Shown piece after piece: positions 12,701 through 23,004 of a DNA stretch of 64,000 bases. Where the stretch lies: positions 187,174,936 through 187,238,935 of the forward strand of contig CM077676.1 in NCBI GenBank assembly GCA_039707655.1. The letters are read 5' to 3'. The position numbers and the translations under genes are program-made. Numbering within the stretch: the stretch's first letter is position 1; each line of letters begins with the position of its first letter. The stretch comes from Elymus sibiricus. Its lineage: Eukaryota > Streptophyta > Magnoliopsida > Poales > Poaceae. The notes under the pieces are model-generated. The model searched no databases and was not told where the DNA came from. It saw only the letters and a program-made list of their open reading frames with translations.

Positions 12701-15700
12701 CGTTGGTGTTTGGGAAGCTTCCGGTGAGCTTTGTTTCTATCCTGGTATTTTAGTCATTTTTTTAAAAGTGCAGCTGTTTTGGTGGACGTACATGTGTAGT
12801 ACATAGTTATCTGCTTAGTCTGGTCAGTCTAAAGCTTGTGAGTTTTAAATTTGTTCTTCAGGACTGACTTGCCTTTTTCTGTTGAACTGACGTTCTTGTT
12901 TTCATCATATTACCTGTGTGTGTAAACATTTGGCACTGCACTGACTGTGAAAGCATGTTAGTACTGAGGCTTTAAATATGTTAATTAGGTGATATTTTTT
13001 CTGTTGGTTGCATTGATTAGTTACCTTTTTTTTCTCGTTCCCAGTGGAAAACTCAAGAGGAAGTGGTATTTTTTTGGACCTATAAACAACCAGTCCTGGA
13101 GATGCCGTCTCAGGTTCCCAGGATTGCATCACCGCAGGATCAGTTGAGAGATGGTCGCTGTGTTGAGGGCGCTGGTGATATCCCACTGGCCCTAGTAAGG
13201 CTAGTACTTCCCAGAGGCCAGGTTTTGGTATTGATGTAGCTATTTCTGCGTTGGAGCGCGTCGAGCATATTTTTATTAATGTGCGTTCTGAACTGGAAAA
13301 GGTCCCAACTTTAGTTGAGCAACTGAGCCGTATTCATGGCATTCTTCCTGATGGTCATCGATTTAATGCTGACAAAGTGTCGGACTATGTTGAGATGGAG
13401 AAAATTTTAATTAGCGATATGCGTGATGGTGCTGCTCACCTTATTCAGAGCTCGGCACGCCTGTTGAACACTGTCAAGTGTTTCAGAACCATGCAAGACT
13501 CTCGCTGCAAGCCATATGAAGAAGATGCTGATGTTGTTATCAAGCAGATGGAGCAGAACTTGGCTGCTGCCGGGAGGACTGCTGGTGATACTGAGGCTAA
13601 TGTTTCTAACCACCATAAGAATGATGTTGGTTTCGACTCTCCTGTTCTTGAGGTGAGTCAGTTTTTGATCTTTGAATTTTTACTAGGTTGTTCTGCTGTC
13701 AGTACTGTAGGTGAACTTGCTCATCTGCTGGTGATACCGAGACTAATGTTTCTGATAACCATAAGAATGATTATGTTTGATGAAGGAGACCACTCATGGT
13801 GTTGAGGCTGATGCTATTGACTGTGGAGTGAGCGATTTGTCTGTTGATAAGAGCAAGGTTAGTTTTATTTTTACTGTTTAGAAAGTTTATTAAATTTTCA
13901 TGCGCACCCCCTTAACTGTTCATTTTTCCTTTGTTACTATCGTTCAGGATCCTGTTGATGGTGATGAGTCTCATTCGCCCATTGGTGATGTTCCTTTGAA
14001 TGTTAGCAGCAGCAACATTGGTGATGATGCTGCAGATGCTTCTAAGGTTTTTTATATGTTCTTGCATTATTTTTTATGCATCTTTCCCTGCTGTTTCTTG
14101 TAGTTTTAAAAGTTCCTTTTGTGCACCTCTTGTGGGCTTTTTTGGTTGTTAGTTTTGCTCATTTTATTTACTGTCTGAATTTTTTCTTTTTCAGATTCCT
14201 GATGTTGAGCATGAGGCGATTGGTGCTGGTGATGCTGGTGGTGTTCCACTTAGCACTAATTATGACTTTGGTGGTAAGGTTGCTAATGAGGATGTTGGTG
14301 GTGCGAGCATACTTTATGGCAAATCTTCTGGTGTTGGTAGCGCTGAGAATGATAATGGTTCTGATTATGAGGATTTGCCTCCGGAAAATTTCTCGCCTGG
14401 AGGGCTTGACTATGGTGATGCATTGGAAGACGCTGTGGTGTCTAGCGTGGAAGAGGTGACATCCGAAGATGATGATTTACTTATGTCAATTTTTTCGGCC
14501 CCTTGACGCAGGAGGCGCTCTTGTCGTCGCAGGATTTTCTGTCGTCAAATCCTGACAGTGCAGTCAACTTGCTGTCGTCATAGGACTTACCATCGTCGAA
14601 CCCTGAAAGTGTAGGTAAGAATTTGTGTTAGTGTTTGGTGCCCCTTTTTGTTTGTACTTCTCATATATGATGTCGTGGCCGTGTTTCACCTGTAGTGTTT
14701 GGACTTATTTGTTTGTTCCTTTCTTTGTGTAAGCAGATGGTGCTAATGCTACCAAGGTTGATTCATTTATCTTCGCTGTTACGAGGTTGCGTACAAACCG
14801 TGGGAAACGGTTAGTGATGGATTTTTGTGTCTTTATTGTGCCTGTATCATTTTTGTTTATTTTCCTTTCTTTGCTCGGATTATTGTTGACATCGCACTTG
14901 TTTTGATTCTTCGCATCCTCTGTTTTTGCTCAGTGATAAGCCAATGTTTCAAAATGAGGAATGTGATGCCAGCGTTGGTAAGGTGGCTTCGGCGTTCATC
15001 CTCGGTGGCATGCTCAACTCGGATTCTGCTGATGTTGTTCTATATTGTCTGCGTGAAAAGTACCGAGGCACTGACAAGCTGATTGTTCCCAGATGGGTGA
15101 CGGTGAGCAGTGCTTGTTTAAGTTTTATTTTTGGTTTGATTGTCTTTACTGTTCTGCGTCATGTTTGATAAGTTATTTGTCAATTTTCTAACTATTTTTG
15201 GTGTTGCGTACAACAGACAAAGATACTTGATGGAAATATCAATGGCAACGTGAGGCAGTGGTTCACTAGATCAGGGGCTGATAGTTATCACTTTGTACGT
15301 GACTCATCCTTTGTTAATCCTTTTTCTTTCCTGAACTGATAAAAGAATGTTTGTTCTTGTTCAGAGTTGGACTCATTGTAGTAATGAAGTTGAACTTATA
15401 TGTTCCTTGTAATTTTGGTAGTCTAAATAAACTTTTGTAGGCTGCTTTTATTTTTTGTTTGTACTGAGGTTCTTACTCAATTAGAACTTATGTTTTGGTG
15501 ATCTGCTACGACTAATGAATTTCCTTTTCGCGCTTGATTCTTTGTTTGAAGGTTGTTTATGAGTTTCATTTATAATTCTTGAATTCATTTTCTTCCGCAC
15601 TTGTTTTTTTTCAGCTTCTTTTCCCTACTTTTGATCCGCCGGCATTTGTGCCTGGCATGGTACCTGGTGAAGATGTTGGCCATTGGTGCTTGGATATTCT

Positions 15701-18249
15701 CAATTTGAAGTGCCATCGCTTCGAGTGCCTAGATTTACTCCATGATGAAACCTGGGATGACGCGGTTAGATTTTTCAGGACCATGACAGATAATATTAAG
15801 AGGCTCTGGAGGGAAGCCAGTGTAGATAGGGCCAAACCGTTCTCTCCGGTGCATGTAGATGATTTCTCTAGCGAGTTTGTTTGTGTGCCACGGTAGGAAA
15901 ACACATGAGTATCCCTTTTCTTGAAATTTATTAGTTGTTTTCTGTTCTTGTTATTCATAGTTTCGCAATTTTTGACGTGTTCATGTATTTTTATTTTCAA
16001 TGTATCCTTTGTTTTTTTTGGTTAACATGCATGATTTTGGATTTTTTATGCTACAAAGCTGCAAGTCTTATCATTGCCATGAGGATGGTGTGGTTGAAAT
16101 GTTGGATTACACATTTGAAAATATTCCTGACATTAGAAAGACTCTTCTGTATACTTGTTCGACTAGCGATGTGTTTGAGGTCGACTTCCAGGGTTTGTTT
16201 GGCATTGAGCCTTGTACGTATGCATGTCTTTTTCTCTTTTGTTTCCAGCTTGCCCTCTTGACTAGTACTCTTATGAATTCTGTAGTTGAACTTACCGTTT
16301 GTGCTCCTCCTTTTTTGTTGTAGGTGAGTGGTTGGATCTTGGGGAGCATGACTACAGGATCTTTGGCAGCCAGTTCTTGGAGCTGGAGCGTGTGGCTGTT
16401 GATTTGAGCCAGGGGCGTTCTCCTCAGAAGACAAGATCTGGTGTTATCAAGGGTCGGTTGGGAGCTCTCAAAGGTTCTAAAGCTGTTGATTCAGAGAGCC
16501 CCGTTACACCCAAGAAGCCCATGGTCGAGTTGATAGACAGTGATGATGACACGTTTGACAAGATTGCTGAGATGGGAAGGGTCACCAGGAGCGTTACTGC
16601 GAAAGGCGTTTCCCCTCTTGCTGGAATAGTGCGGCGTAGGGCTGGTGTTGCTAGGAAGGATCCTGCGTTGGAGTCTGGCAATGTTACAAGCACGAAGCGT
16701 GCACCCAGAGCTCCGATTAAGTTTTGCTCCCCCGTACAGGAGCTACACTCTTATAAATTCCCTCACCTGGAGAAGGCTCGCAAGTTGTATGATATCCTCC
16801 TTAGTGCTGAAGGACGCGAGAAGTATGCTGAGTGAGTATCCCTCATTATGTTTCATCTTTTTTCTTTTTCTGTTTTTCTCGCTGCTATACATAGAACTTC
16901 ACCTGTTAAGTATATTTAACTTGAATTGCTATGAATGTCTTATCTATTTTTCCATGCTTTTGTTTTGTGTGTGCTGTATTACTACATTCTCATTGATACC
17001 TCATCCCGATGATAGTGTAACTTCATTCACTGGCAATCGCATCTGGGAAGTTTTTGCACCTGGACAACTGATGGAGGGGGATGTAATGGACCTCCTTATC
17101 GATGATTGGAAGAAAGATCCCGAGAGAAATGTTTATTTAACATCTGGTGATAGGATCTTGCTGAGTCCATATTTCATCACGGTAACGAATTAGACCATTT
17201 CTTGTCTGAAATACTTTGAGTTTTTCACATGTTCAGTATATATAGAACTTCTCACTGCTATATATATAGAACTACACCTGTTCAGTATATTTAACTTGAA
17301 CTGCTATGAATGCCTTATCTTCTTTTCCCTGCTTTTTGTATAGTGTTTTTTGAGTTTTTTCAGTACTTTGCTTACTGATATTTTTTCCCTGTGTAATTTC
17401 TTTTTTGCCTTTTTGCAGGTTGTGCTTGACTGTTCGTTTTTCGGTGATGAAATCGATAACTTTAATGTGGAACGGGCAGCGAGAGAGTTCAAGAGCTATG
17501 TTCGAGATGGGGAAGATTTACTCACTGCGAAACTTGTCATGATGCCTTTATACAAACCTATGATTATAACAAAGGGCAAGAGTTTGTCGCACTATTCCTT
17601 GTACACCATGAATCGGTACCGAAAGTCCATTGACATCCTTGACCCATTACCATACGGGAAGAATCATCGTCCGTCAAAGAACACCTACCACAAAGATTGT
17701 GAGAAAATTGTGAGTGTTGTTGATTTCCGCTAGCTAAAGCTTTTATCTCCACTAGATGAATCTTTGCTATTTTTTTGTTTCTGCTTTTGTGAGACCTAAA
17801 ATGTGTAGTTTTGATGCTTTTTAATTTACATTTCACTAGATTGGTCAAAGTCATGAAGGCTGTGTATGGCGAGGCTCAGTATAATGCAAGCAGTCAGCCC
17901 AACTGGAGTGTTATTGGAAAGAGACCAAGGTTCGTCACTGTTCCCTTCCAAGGGCCGATTGAGTGTGGACACTATGCTCTCAAGTTTGCGGCAACCTATG
18001 ATGGTGAAAAGGTTGTCGAGAATATTCAAAATAATGACGTGAGTTCTAGTTTAGCTTTTCCTTGCTGTCTTTTGGCTGGTTGTCTTTTCCTTTTTCCCTG
18101 TTATTATTTTCATCATTTTCTTTTGTTTGGAGCCCCGTATTGTAGATTGGAATGCTGAGTATCTGTATTCAATCGTGTTCAACCCGAGTAACCAGATCTT
18201 GGTGACGAAGCTTCCTGGGGAGATTCAAGCTTTGGCTTCTGGTGCATGA
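9779..18249 (+). pseudogene. Ulp1-like (C48) cysteine protease gene with two protease-like domains, decayed
   Basis: Multi-exon gene; clear exons include 9779-9815, 10271-10379, 10546-11338, 11834-12723, 13045-13652, 14195-about 14460, 14934-15101, 15615-15892, 16059-16213, 16324-about 16829, 17016-17181, 17419-17709 and about 17840-18040, ending at TGA 18247-18249. Exon 4 encodes the conserved N-terminal domain (SSEAAMFENL, then a GCAIGPVLMYL core) often found before transposon-borne Ulp1 domains. The last exons carry the C48 set: His in LSHYSLY (17590), Asp in ILDPLPY (17641), Gln in PFQGP and Cys in ECGHYALKF (17964). Exons 15615-16213 show a second, weaker set: GHWCLDIL, LDLL and HCHEDG, without the Gln. 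Basic segments near 11200 suggest nuclear entry. Frame breaks near 10738, 12300 and 13180 and TAG at 14581 make this copy non-functional. The phase of the last two introns is not fully resolved. Confidence 0.75.
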
Positions 18250-19168
18250 AACAATTGATGATCATTGTGTAGTGATTGGATACTTGTGTGATTTATCTCT
18301 TGAAAACATTGTAGGCTTATGTTTTTATGTTGGATTTGGATGTCTTGTCAACTATGTAATAACCATCGCGGCATTGTGATGTTTCTCAGTGTGGCGCAAC
18401 ATTTTATAAACTATTTTGTGTGATGACAATGTGTTTGAATAGCTGTTTCACTTTTATCTATTACACGGGGATTGGTTTTGGCTTAGTATATTTGCACCAA
18501 AGGCTTTTACATCCGTTGAACTGAACACTTGTTTCACCGCATTGGGAGTTGTTTCTCAACAGTGGGACTGATTTTATTTTCATCTATCTTAACCTAAGTG
18601 GGACTTGTATTTTTTTTGTATCCTTTTTTTGTACTGATGGTATAGTAATGTGAGGACTGAATTGTTTTTCATAGAGCAGACGACTTTGAAAATATTGATG
18701 TCTCGGTACTATGTGGATGCAGCATGAGTGGACTGTTGCTTCCTGGTTTTCTAGTACTGTTGTCTTATATTTGTTCAAACTGAAGTCAATTCGCATTGAA
18801 ATTATTTACGGCAAAATTTTAATTGAGGTCTAGCCAGTTTTTATTTAAAGAATAAATTAAGCAGACTATACAACAAATATGTCTAGAACTTCGCGAATAT
18901 AAGTAGTTGAACTTCAAAGTTAAAATTAATTGACTGTTTTAAATTACCTACATTTAACAGATAGCTTATTAAGGTCTCCACTTTTAAAGTATCATTTTTT
19001 TGTAGCGTTTTTAAATTCTTTTGGTCGTGCTGAAGAGCTAAATTCTTTTTATATTATTTTATTTTTAAAATTATTGCCTATGAACATGTATTTGAACTTT
19101 TCTATATTCAGTTTTTGAACTTTTTTGTTGTAGTTTATAAATCATTTCCCCTGCTCTAGTTCCTTCAA
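18250..19168. other. 3' flank of the Ulp1-like gene, no gene seen
   Basis: AT-rich sequence with T-rich runs and several AATAA-type words (for example near 18356) that could serve as polyadenylation signals of the protease gene. I see no coding region, RNA gene or repeat array here. Confidence 0.5.
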
Positions 19169-19300
19169 TGGGCCTTATGTGGTGAGTGTAATTTGTAGGC
19201 GAGGCAGGCTTCCAACGCGTAGGCGTATTGGCCCCTTTTTCGGCCCAAATAGCTCGTCGGCTCGGCTTTGCACTGGCGTCTGCTTGTGCGCTGCGAGTTT

Positions 19301-19344
19301 AGTCCCACCTCGCTAGTCGAGGAGGCTCTCGACCGGTTTATAAG
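19301..19344 (+). promoter_or_regulatory. Pol III (U6/U3-type) promoter of RNA unit 1: USE and TATA box
   Basis: AGTCCCACCTCG at 19301-19312 matches the plant snRNA upstream sequence element (RTCCCACATCG) at all but one base and equals the form I recall in the wheat U6 promoter. TTTATAAG at 19337-19344 follows after exactly 24 bases, the spacing known for plant Pol III snRNA genes (Pol II snRNA genes have about ten more). GGCCCA words near 19242 (+) and 19169 (-) match the monocot-specific promoter element RGCCCR. Confidence 0.85.
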
Positions 19345-19365
19345 CGCTGCCAAGGCTTAGGGGTC

Positions 19366-19555
19366 GAACTCCTCTGTATACTTACTTGAGCACTTATACA
19401 CGCCGCTCGCTCTCTGTTTCATGACCTGTGGGCACTGGTCGGTTGGCCCCGCGCAGTGTGGTTTGCGATAGATTCGCCAACGGTTCACTGTGGGCTTGAG
19501 TTCAAGTATCCTCCTGCGTAGGGCCGGCCTGTACCTTGGCGGTCAATTTTTTTTT
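19366..19555 (+). ncRNA. Pol III RNA unit 1, about 185 nt, unknown function
   Basis: Predicted from the promoter upstream and a run of nine T at 19547-19555, a strong Pol III terminator. The start is placed at the G of GAACTCCTCT, 29 bases after the first base of the TATA box; unit 3 has GAACACCTCT at exactly the same offset. Units 1 and 3 share several blocks (GCTCGCT region, the G-rich centre, CTGTGGGC, and a GG-rich 3' end), so they look like two diverged members of one RNA family. Within unit 1, GAACTC at the 5' end can pair with GAGTTC near 19498. It does not match U6, U3, U1, 7SL or telomerase RNA in the features I know. Confidence 0.65.
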
Positions 19556-20372
19556 AAAAAAAACTAGTACTTGGCTGGTCCAGTAATGCGGACTGATTCT
19601 TCTTAGCATTTTTGTTGTAGTGCTTATGAATTTACTCCCCTGATAGAAGCATGATAGTACTGAATGTTCTCCTCGGGTTGGACTGACATCTCTATAGTGT
19701 GTTTTTGTCCCTTTTTTGTTGTGGTCATTTTCAGTGTTCTTCTGGTACTATTTAGTATGGAAGTACTTACGTACCAACTAAGCTATACTGAGCTTTCTAG
19801 TTTTCTGGTACTGTTATCCTTAGCATGTCAGTGCTCATGAAATGTGAACTGAAGCTTCTCAGCCTCTTTGCTGTGCTACTTGTTAAATTTCTAGCCTATT
19901 TAGAAAGCATGATTTTATTAGTACTGAATGTTTTCCTCGGCTAGAACTTACTTTTTTAGTGTGATGGCACCTTTTTTGTTGTGCTTATTTTTCAGTGTTC
20001 TTCTGGCACTATTTAGTGTGATAGTACTTGCGTACACAACTAAGCTGTACTGAGAGTCCAAGACTACTAGTATTGTTGTTCTTAAGATTGTGTGGTTGGT
20101 TGCTCCATAACTAGTGCTGAGGAGCAGCCACAAAGTTTCATTCACAAGCTACTTCAACTTCACATGATGGATAAACAAAATAGCAAGCTAGCAAACTTAT
20201 TCAACCACATAAGCAAACAATGTACTTGACATAAGCAAACTTGTTCAACCTGACACACATGACATAAGCAAACTGGTTTAACCTACCAAAAGCAAACTAC
20301 GAACTTGAAACAAAAGAAAGGACAAGCACAAGCGCAAGCAACACGAAGGCAGATTTTCATGTTTCCTCATCC
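19556..20372. repeat. Intergenic region with an imperfect direct duplication of about 290 bp period
   Basis: Sequence near 19650-19800 (GTACTGAATGTTCTCCTCGG, then TTTTTTGTTGTG, CAGTGTTCTTCTGG, ACTATTTAGT, CAACTAAGCT) recurs in the same order near 19930-20060 with small differences, so this is a tandem duplication, not chance. From 20150 to 20330 a shorter motif of the type AAGCAAACTTGTTCAACC recurs several times; that part is probably the 3' UTR of the minus-strand exonuclease gene. No other gene is seen. Confidence 0.65.
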
Positions 20373-21736
20373 CTAAAAGTCGTGGTGGTAGTAGGGGTCC
20401 TCTACCTCCTCTTTTGCCCTTTCCAGACCTTGTTTGATGTTGTCGATTTTCTTCCATGACTCGTAGGTGGCGTACGCATCTATTGCTGCGTACTCGATGA
20501 GTTTCTCAGGCAACGGGCTGATCCCCCACAGTTTATGGTCTTCCTCCTTGTTGATCTTCTTCTTCATCTTGCTGTAGAATGGGTGGATCACGCTGGATGC
20601 AACATCAGCCAAAGAGTCGTACTTCTTTCCGGTGTATGGAACTCTCCATTCGCGCTGGATGTCGATGAAGTTTTTGGGGTTGATCTCCAAACCAGAGTTC
20701 TTCAGCATCTTTTTGTCACCTTCAATGCTGAAACCGACAAAGGTGTACAACTTCTCCTCCTTTAGGAGCGCGTGGAGGCGCTTGGACCTGCAAGGGGAGA
20801 GACATATTGAAGATTAGTGTTTTTTCATGATTTAATTCTTCAGTTCTGGTTTACAATTGATGAATCCATGAATTAGATGCTTATATAGTATAATTCATGG
20901 ATGAATGTAGTTCAAAAACTAGTACACAAAGTTCAGAAATTAAATTCAAGTACACCATGTTATTTTTCTTTTGGTCTCTACAGTTGAGTCAATGATCTAT
21001 CTGCTGCTTAGTACTAGTTTAGTTTTCTTTGTTGAATAAAAAAACATATACTAGTGCTCACCAAGTTCTTACTTTTTTTGCTAATGAAACTACTTTACTA
21101 CATCAAATTCAGAAACTACTTTTACTACATCAAGTCCAGAAACTACACTAGTGCATCAAGATCAGAAACTAAACTAGTACATCAAGTTCAGAAATTAATC
21201 TATTGCAAGAATTTCAAATACTAATCTAGTGCATCAGGTTCAAAATCTATTCTAGTGCATGTACTTGAGAAACTGCACTAGTACATCTAGTTCAGAAACT
21301 GCACTAGTACATCTAGTTCAGAAACTACACTAGTACATCTAGTTGAGAAACTACACTAGTACTAGTTTAATGAAATTTCAGGATGCAGTACTAATTAAAT
21401 AGATGCATGAAGAGGTTCAATGAGTAGGATGGTTCACCATTCTTTGGCCGCGCTGATGTCGTATACCATGCAGAGTTCCTCCACGCATAATTGCAGAACT
21501 GCTGCCATCTGCGGAGGTTCGTCTTCCCTGGTAAACTCCACATCAACGCCGATGAAGCTAGGATACAAGCCGCCTCCCCTCATCCTCAGCCTCCTGATCA
21601 TCTCATCGGCTTCGTCTGGATTGCTGGTGCAGACGACCTCCAGCGTCTCCTTGCCGTGGAGATCAACCTCTTTGAGCTTGGTGGTGTAGTCGTACTTCCC
21701 ACCATGGTGTCGCTTGGCAGACGGTTGCTCCGCCAT
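20373..21736 (-). CDS. Werner-type DEDDy 3'-5' exonuclease domain protein, 2 exons, intact
   Basis: Exon 1 is 21438-21736 (ATG at 21736 on the minus strand) and exon 2 is 20373-20787. The intron 20788-21437 has a GT donor (ATG|GTGAACC) and a CTTGCAG acceptor, and the phase joins cleanly through a Trp codon. The product is 237 aa. It has the three exonuclease motifs of the RNase D/WRN family: Asp65 and Glu67 in GVDVEF, Asp124 in FSIEGDKKML, and Tyr199/Asp203 in YAAIDAY, so all four catalytic acids and the DEDDy Tyr are present. Such enzymes trim 3' ends of DNA or RNA; a bare domain with no helicase is the usual plant form. It has no stop or frameshift, unlike the protease and transposase genes on either side. 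Whether it is a captured host gene or a standard part of this element is open. Confidence 0.8.
21080..21370. repeat. Minisatellite in the exonuclease intron
   Basis: About ten degenerate copies of a 24-28 bp unit of the form CTAGTACATCTAGTTCAGAAACTACA, lying wholly inside the intron. The last copies (21265-21360) are nearly identical, which points to recent local duplication. Confidence 0.75.
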
Positions 21737-22142
21737 TGCGCTCCTCCAGCGATGGCAGTCTTGAGACAGAGGTGTTGTGGGGAGTTGCTAGTGGAGTTTG
21801 AGCGGCAATGGTGGTTTTCGGAATGAGGCAGAGATGGAGGCGAATGGGATTTCTTATGGCATGGTTTGGGACATGGGGGAGGCGGTTGAACGCGGCGCAC
21901 CGTTGTTATGGGGGGTAGTCGACGTGGGCTCGCCGTTGCAGTCCATCATGGCAACCGCCCAGTGGGTGGCGCGGGCGGTGGCCTGGGAAAACCAACCGTC
22001 CAAGCCTCATATTTTTGCAGGGGAATTAATGATGGCATTTGTACCACGCGACTATCTATATTTGGACGGATGGTTGAACCCAGGCTGAACTTACTAGTGC
22101 GCGCCTAGCAGATGATGGCAGCGTGGTGACGAGGTTTATTTT
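21737..22142. other. Spacer between the exonuclease gene start and Pol III unit 2
   Basis: GC-richer spacer carrying the likely 5' UTR and promoter of the minus-strand exonuclease gene. Pol III unit 2 starts at its other end and points away. I see no further gene; the short open frames here lack any family features. Confidence 0.45.
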
Positions 22143-22186
22143 AGTCCCACCTCGGTAGTTTTGTTCTTGATGAAGGTGTTTATAAG
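22143..22186 (+). promoter_or_regulatory. Pol III (U6/U3-type) promoter of RNA unit 2: USE and TATA box
   Basis: The same AGTCCCACCTCG at 22143-22154, 24 bases of otherwise unrelated sequence, then the same TTTATAAG at 22179-22186. The spacer differs from units 1 and 3 while both boxes and their distance are kept, which argues for selection on promoter geometry. No RGCCCR word is seen close upstream. Confidence 0.8.
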
Positions 22187-22205
22187 GTGGATTATTTAGC
22201 CCAGA

Positions 22206-22339
22206 GTATCTTGTTCCCTTGAGGGCACTCATACATGGGCCTGCTCCAACCATCCGCACAAGGCCGTCCTGGCACACTAGGCATCAAGTTTGTCACGCCA
22301 GCCCTGTGCCGTCGGTTGGAGCAGATTTACTCGTTTTTT
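22206..22339 (+). ncRNA. Pol III RNA unit 2, about 130 nt, hairpin-rich, unknown function
   Basis: Bounded by the promoter above and a T6 terminator at 22334-22339. Its body is shorter than, and not clearly related to, units 1 and 3. CTGCTCCAACC at 22241-22251 and GGTTGGAGCAG at 22314-22324 are perfect 11-bp complements, closing a loop that itself holds GCACAAGG and CCCTGTGC. That gives a long stem close to the 3' end. I do not recognise box C/D or H/ACA signatures. Confidence 0.6.
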
Positions 22340-22939
22340 GTCTGTGCTGCTATTTTTTTAAACCTTATTTTTTGAAATGATTGTTTAAATCAATATAATT
22401 TTTGAAAATATTTTTACATGTAATAAATATTTAATTGTACTGCATCGGTAATTAATGTTGAACTTCTCCACAATTTTAGGGGTGTTTCGTACAAATTCAA
22501 GTGCACTGCTTTTTCATGGACCGTGTATATATTTTTAGTTTTTGTAAGTAACAGCTATCTAAATTTGTGGGGTTGTGTTTTAATTTTTAATATCTATCTT
22601 GGGAAGAAAAGTATAGTAGTCAATTTTTGTAGGTAACCGCACTGCAATTTAGTTGAAAACGGACTGCGATGTTTAACTGACAGCACATCTTGCTTCAACA
22701 TACCGCACTGCACTGTTTGACGCCGCGGACTGCATCCCTTTTGTGACTTTGCAGCTTCCTGCATTTTTTTATGTGAGCGAACTGCAGTTGCTCGCTTTGT
22801 GTGAGGTGGGGGTGGGGGGTTGGGGGTTTGGGCCGTGAGAATGTGTTGGGCCTGTTGGGGTGTAAGTCACATCCGGCCCAAGTAGGCCTGCCTGCACGGC
22901 TGCTTTGCTCTGCGCTGTGTGTATGCGGCGGTAAAGTTT
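22340..22939. other. Intergenic region with repeated ACTGCA-type words
   Basis: No gene seen. From 22620 to 22790 it holds several copies of a NNACTGCA word (for example near 22638, 22703, 22727 and 22779). Part of 22800-22830 is G-rich. GGCCCA-type words at about 22858 and 22876, on either strand, match the monocot promoter element expected upstream of Pol III unit 3. Confidence 0.5.
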
Positions 22940-22983
22940 AGTCCCACCTCGCCTACCGAGAGCGGGAAGGACCAGTTTATAAG
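22940..22983 (+). promoter_or_regulatory. Pol III (U6/U3-type) promoter of RNA unit 3: USE and TATA box
   Basis: AGTCCCACCTCG at 22940-22951, exactly 24 bases, then TTTATAAG at 22976-22983, the same geometry as units 1 and 2. RGCCCR-type words lie about 65-85 bp upstream on both strands. Confidence 0.85.
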
Positions 22984-23004
22984 CCCTGGCGAGGCAGTGC
23001 TACC

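Noticed and set aside
19376..19392. ATACTTACTTGAG resembling the 5' end of U1 snRNA (or TTACTTGAAC of U3)
   Set aside because: The similarity ends after about ten bases, it is not at the predicted transcript start, unit 3 lacks it, and U1 is made by Pol II with a different promoter spacing.
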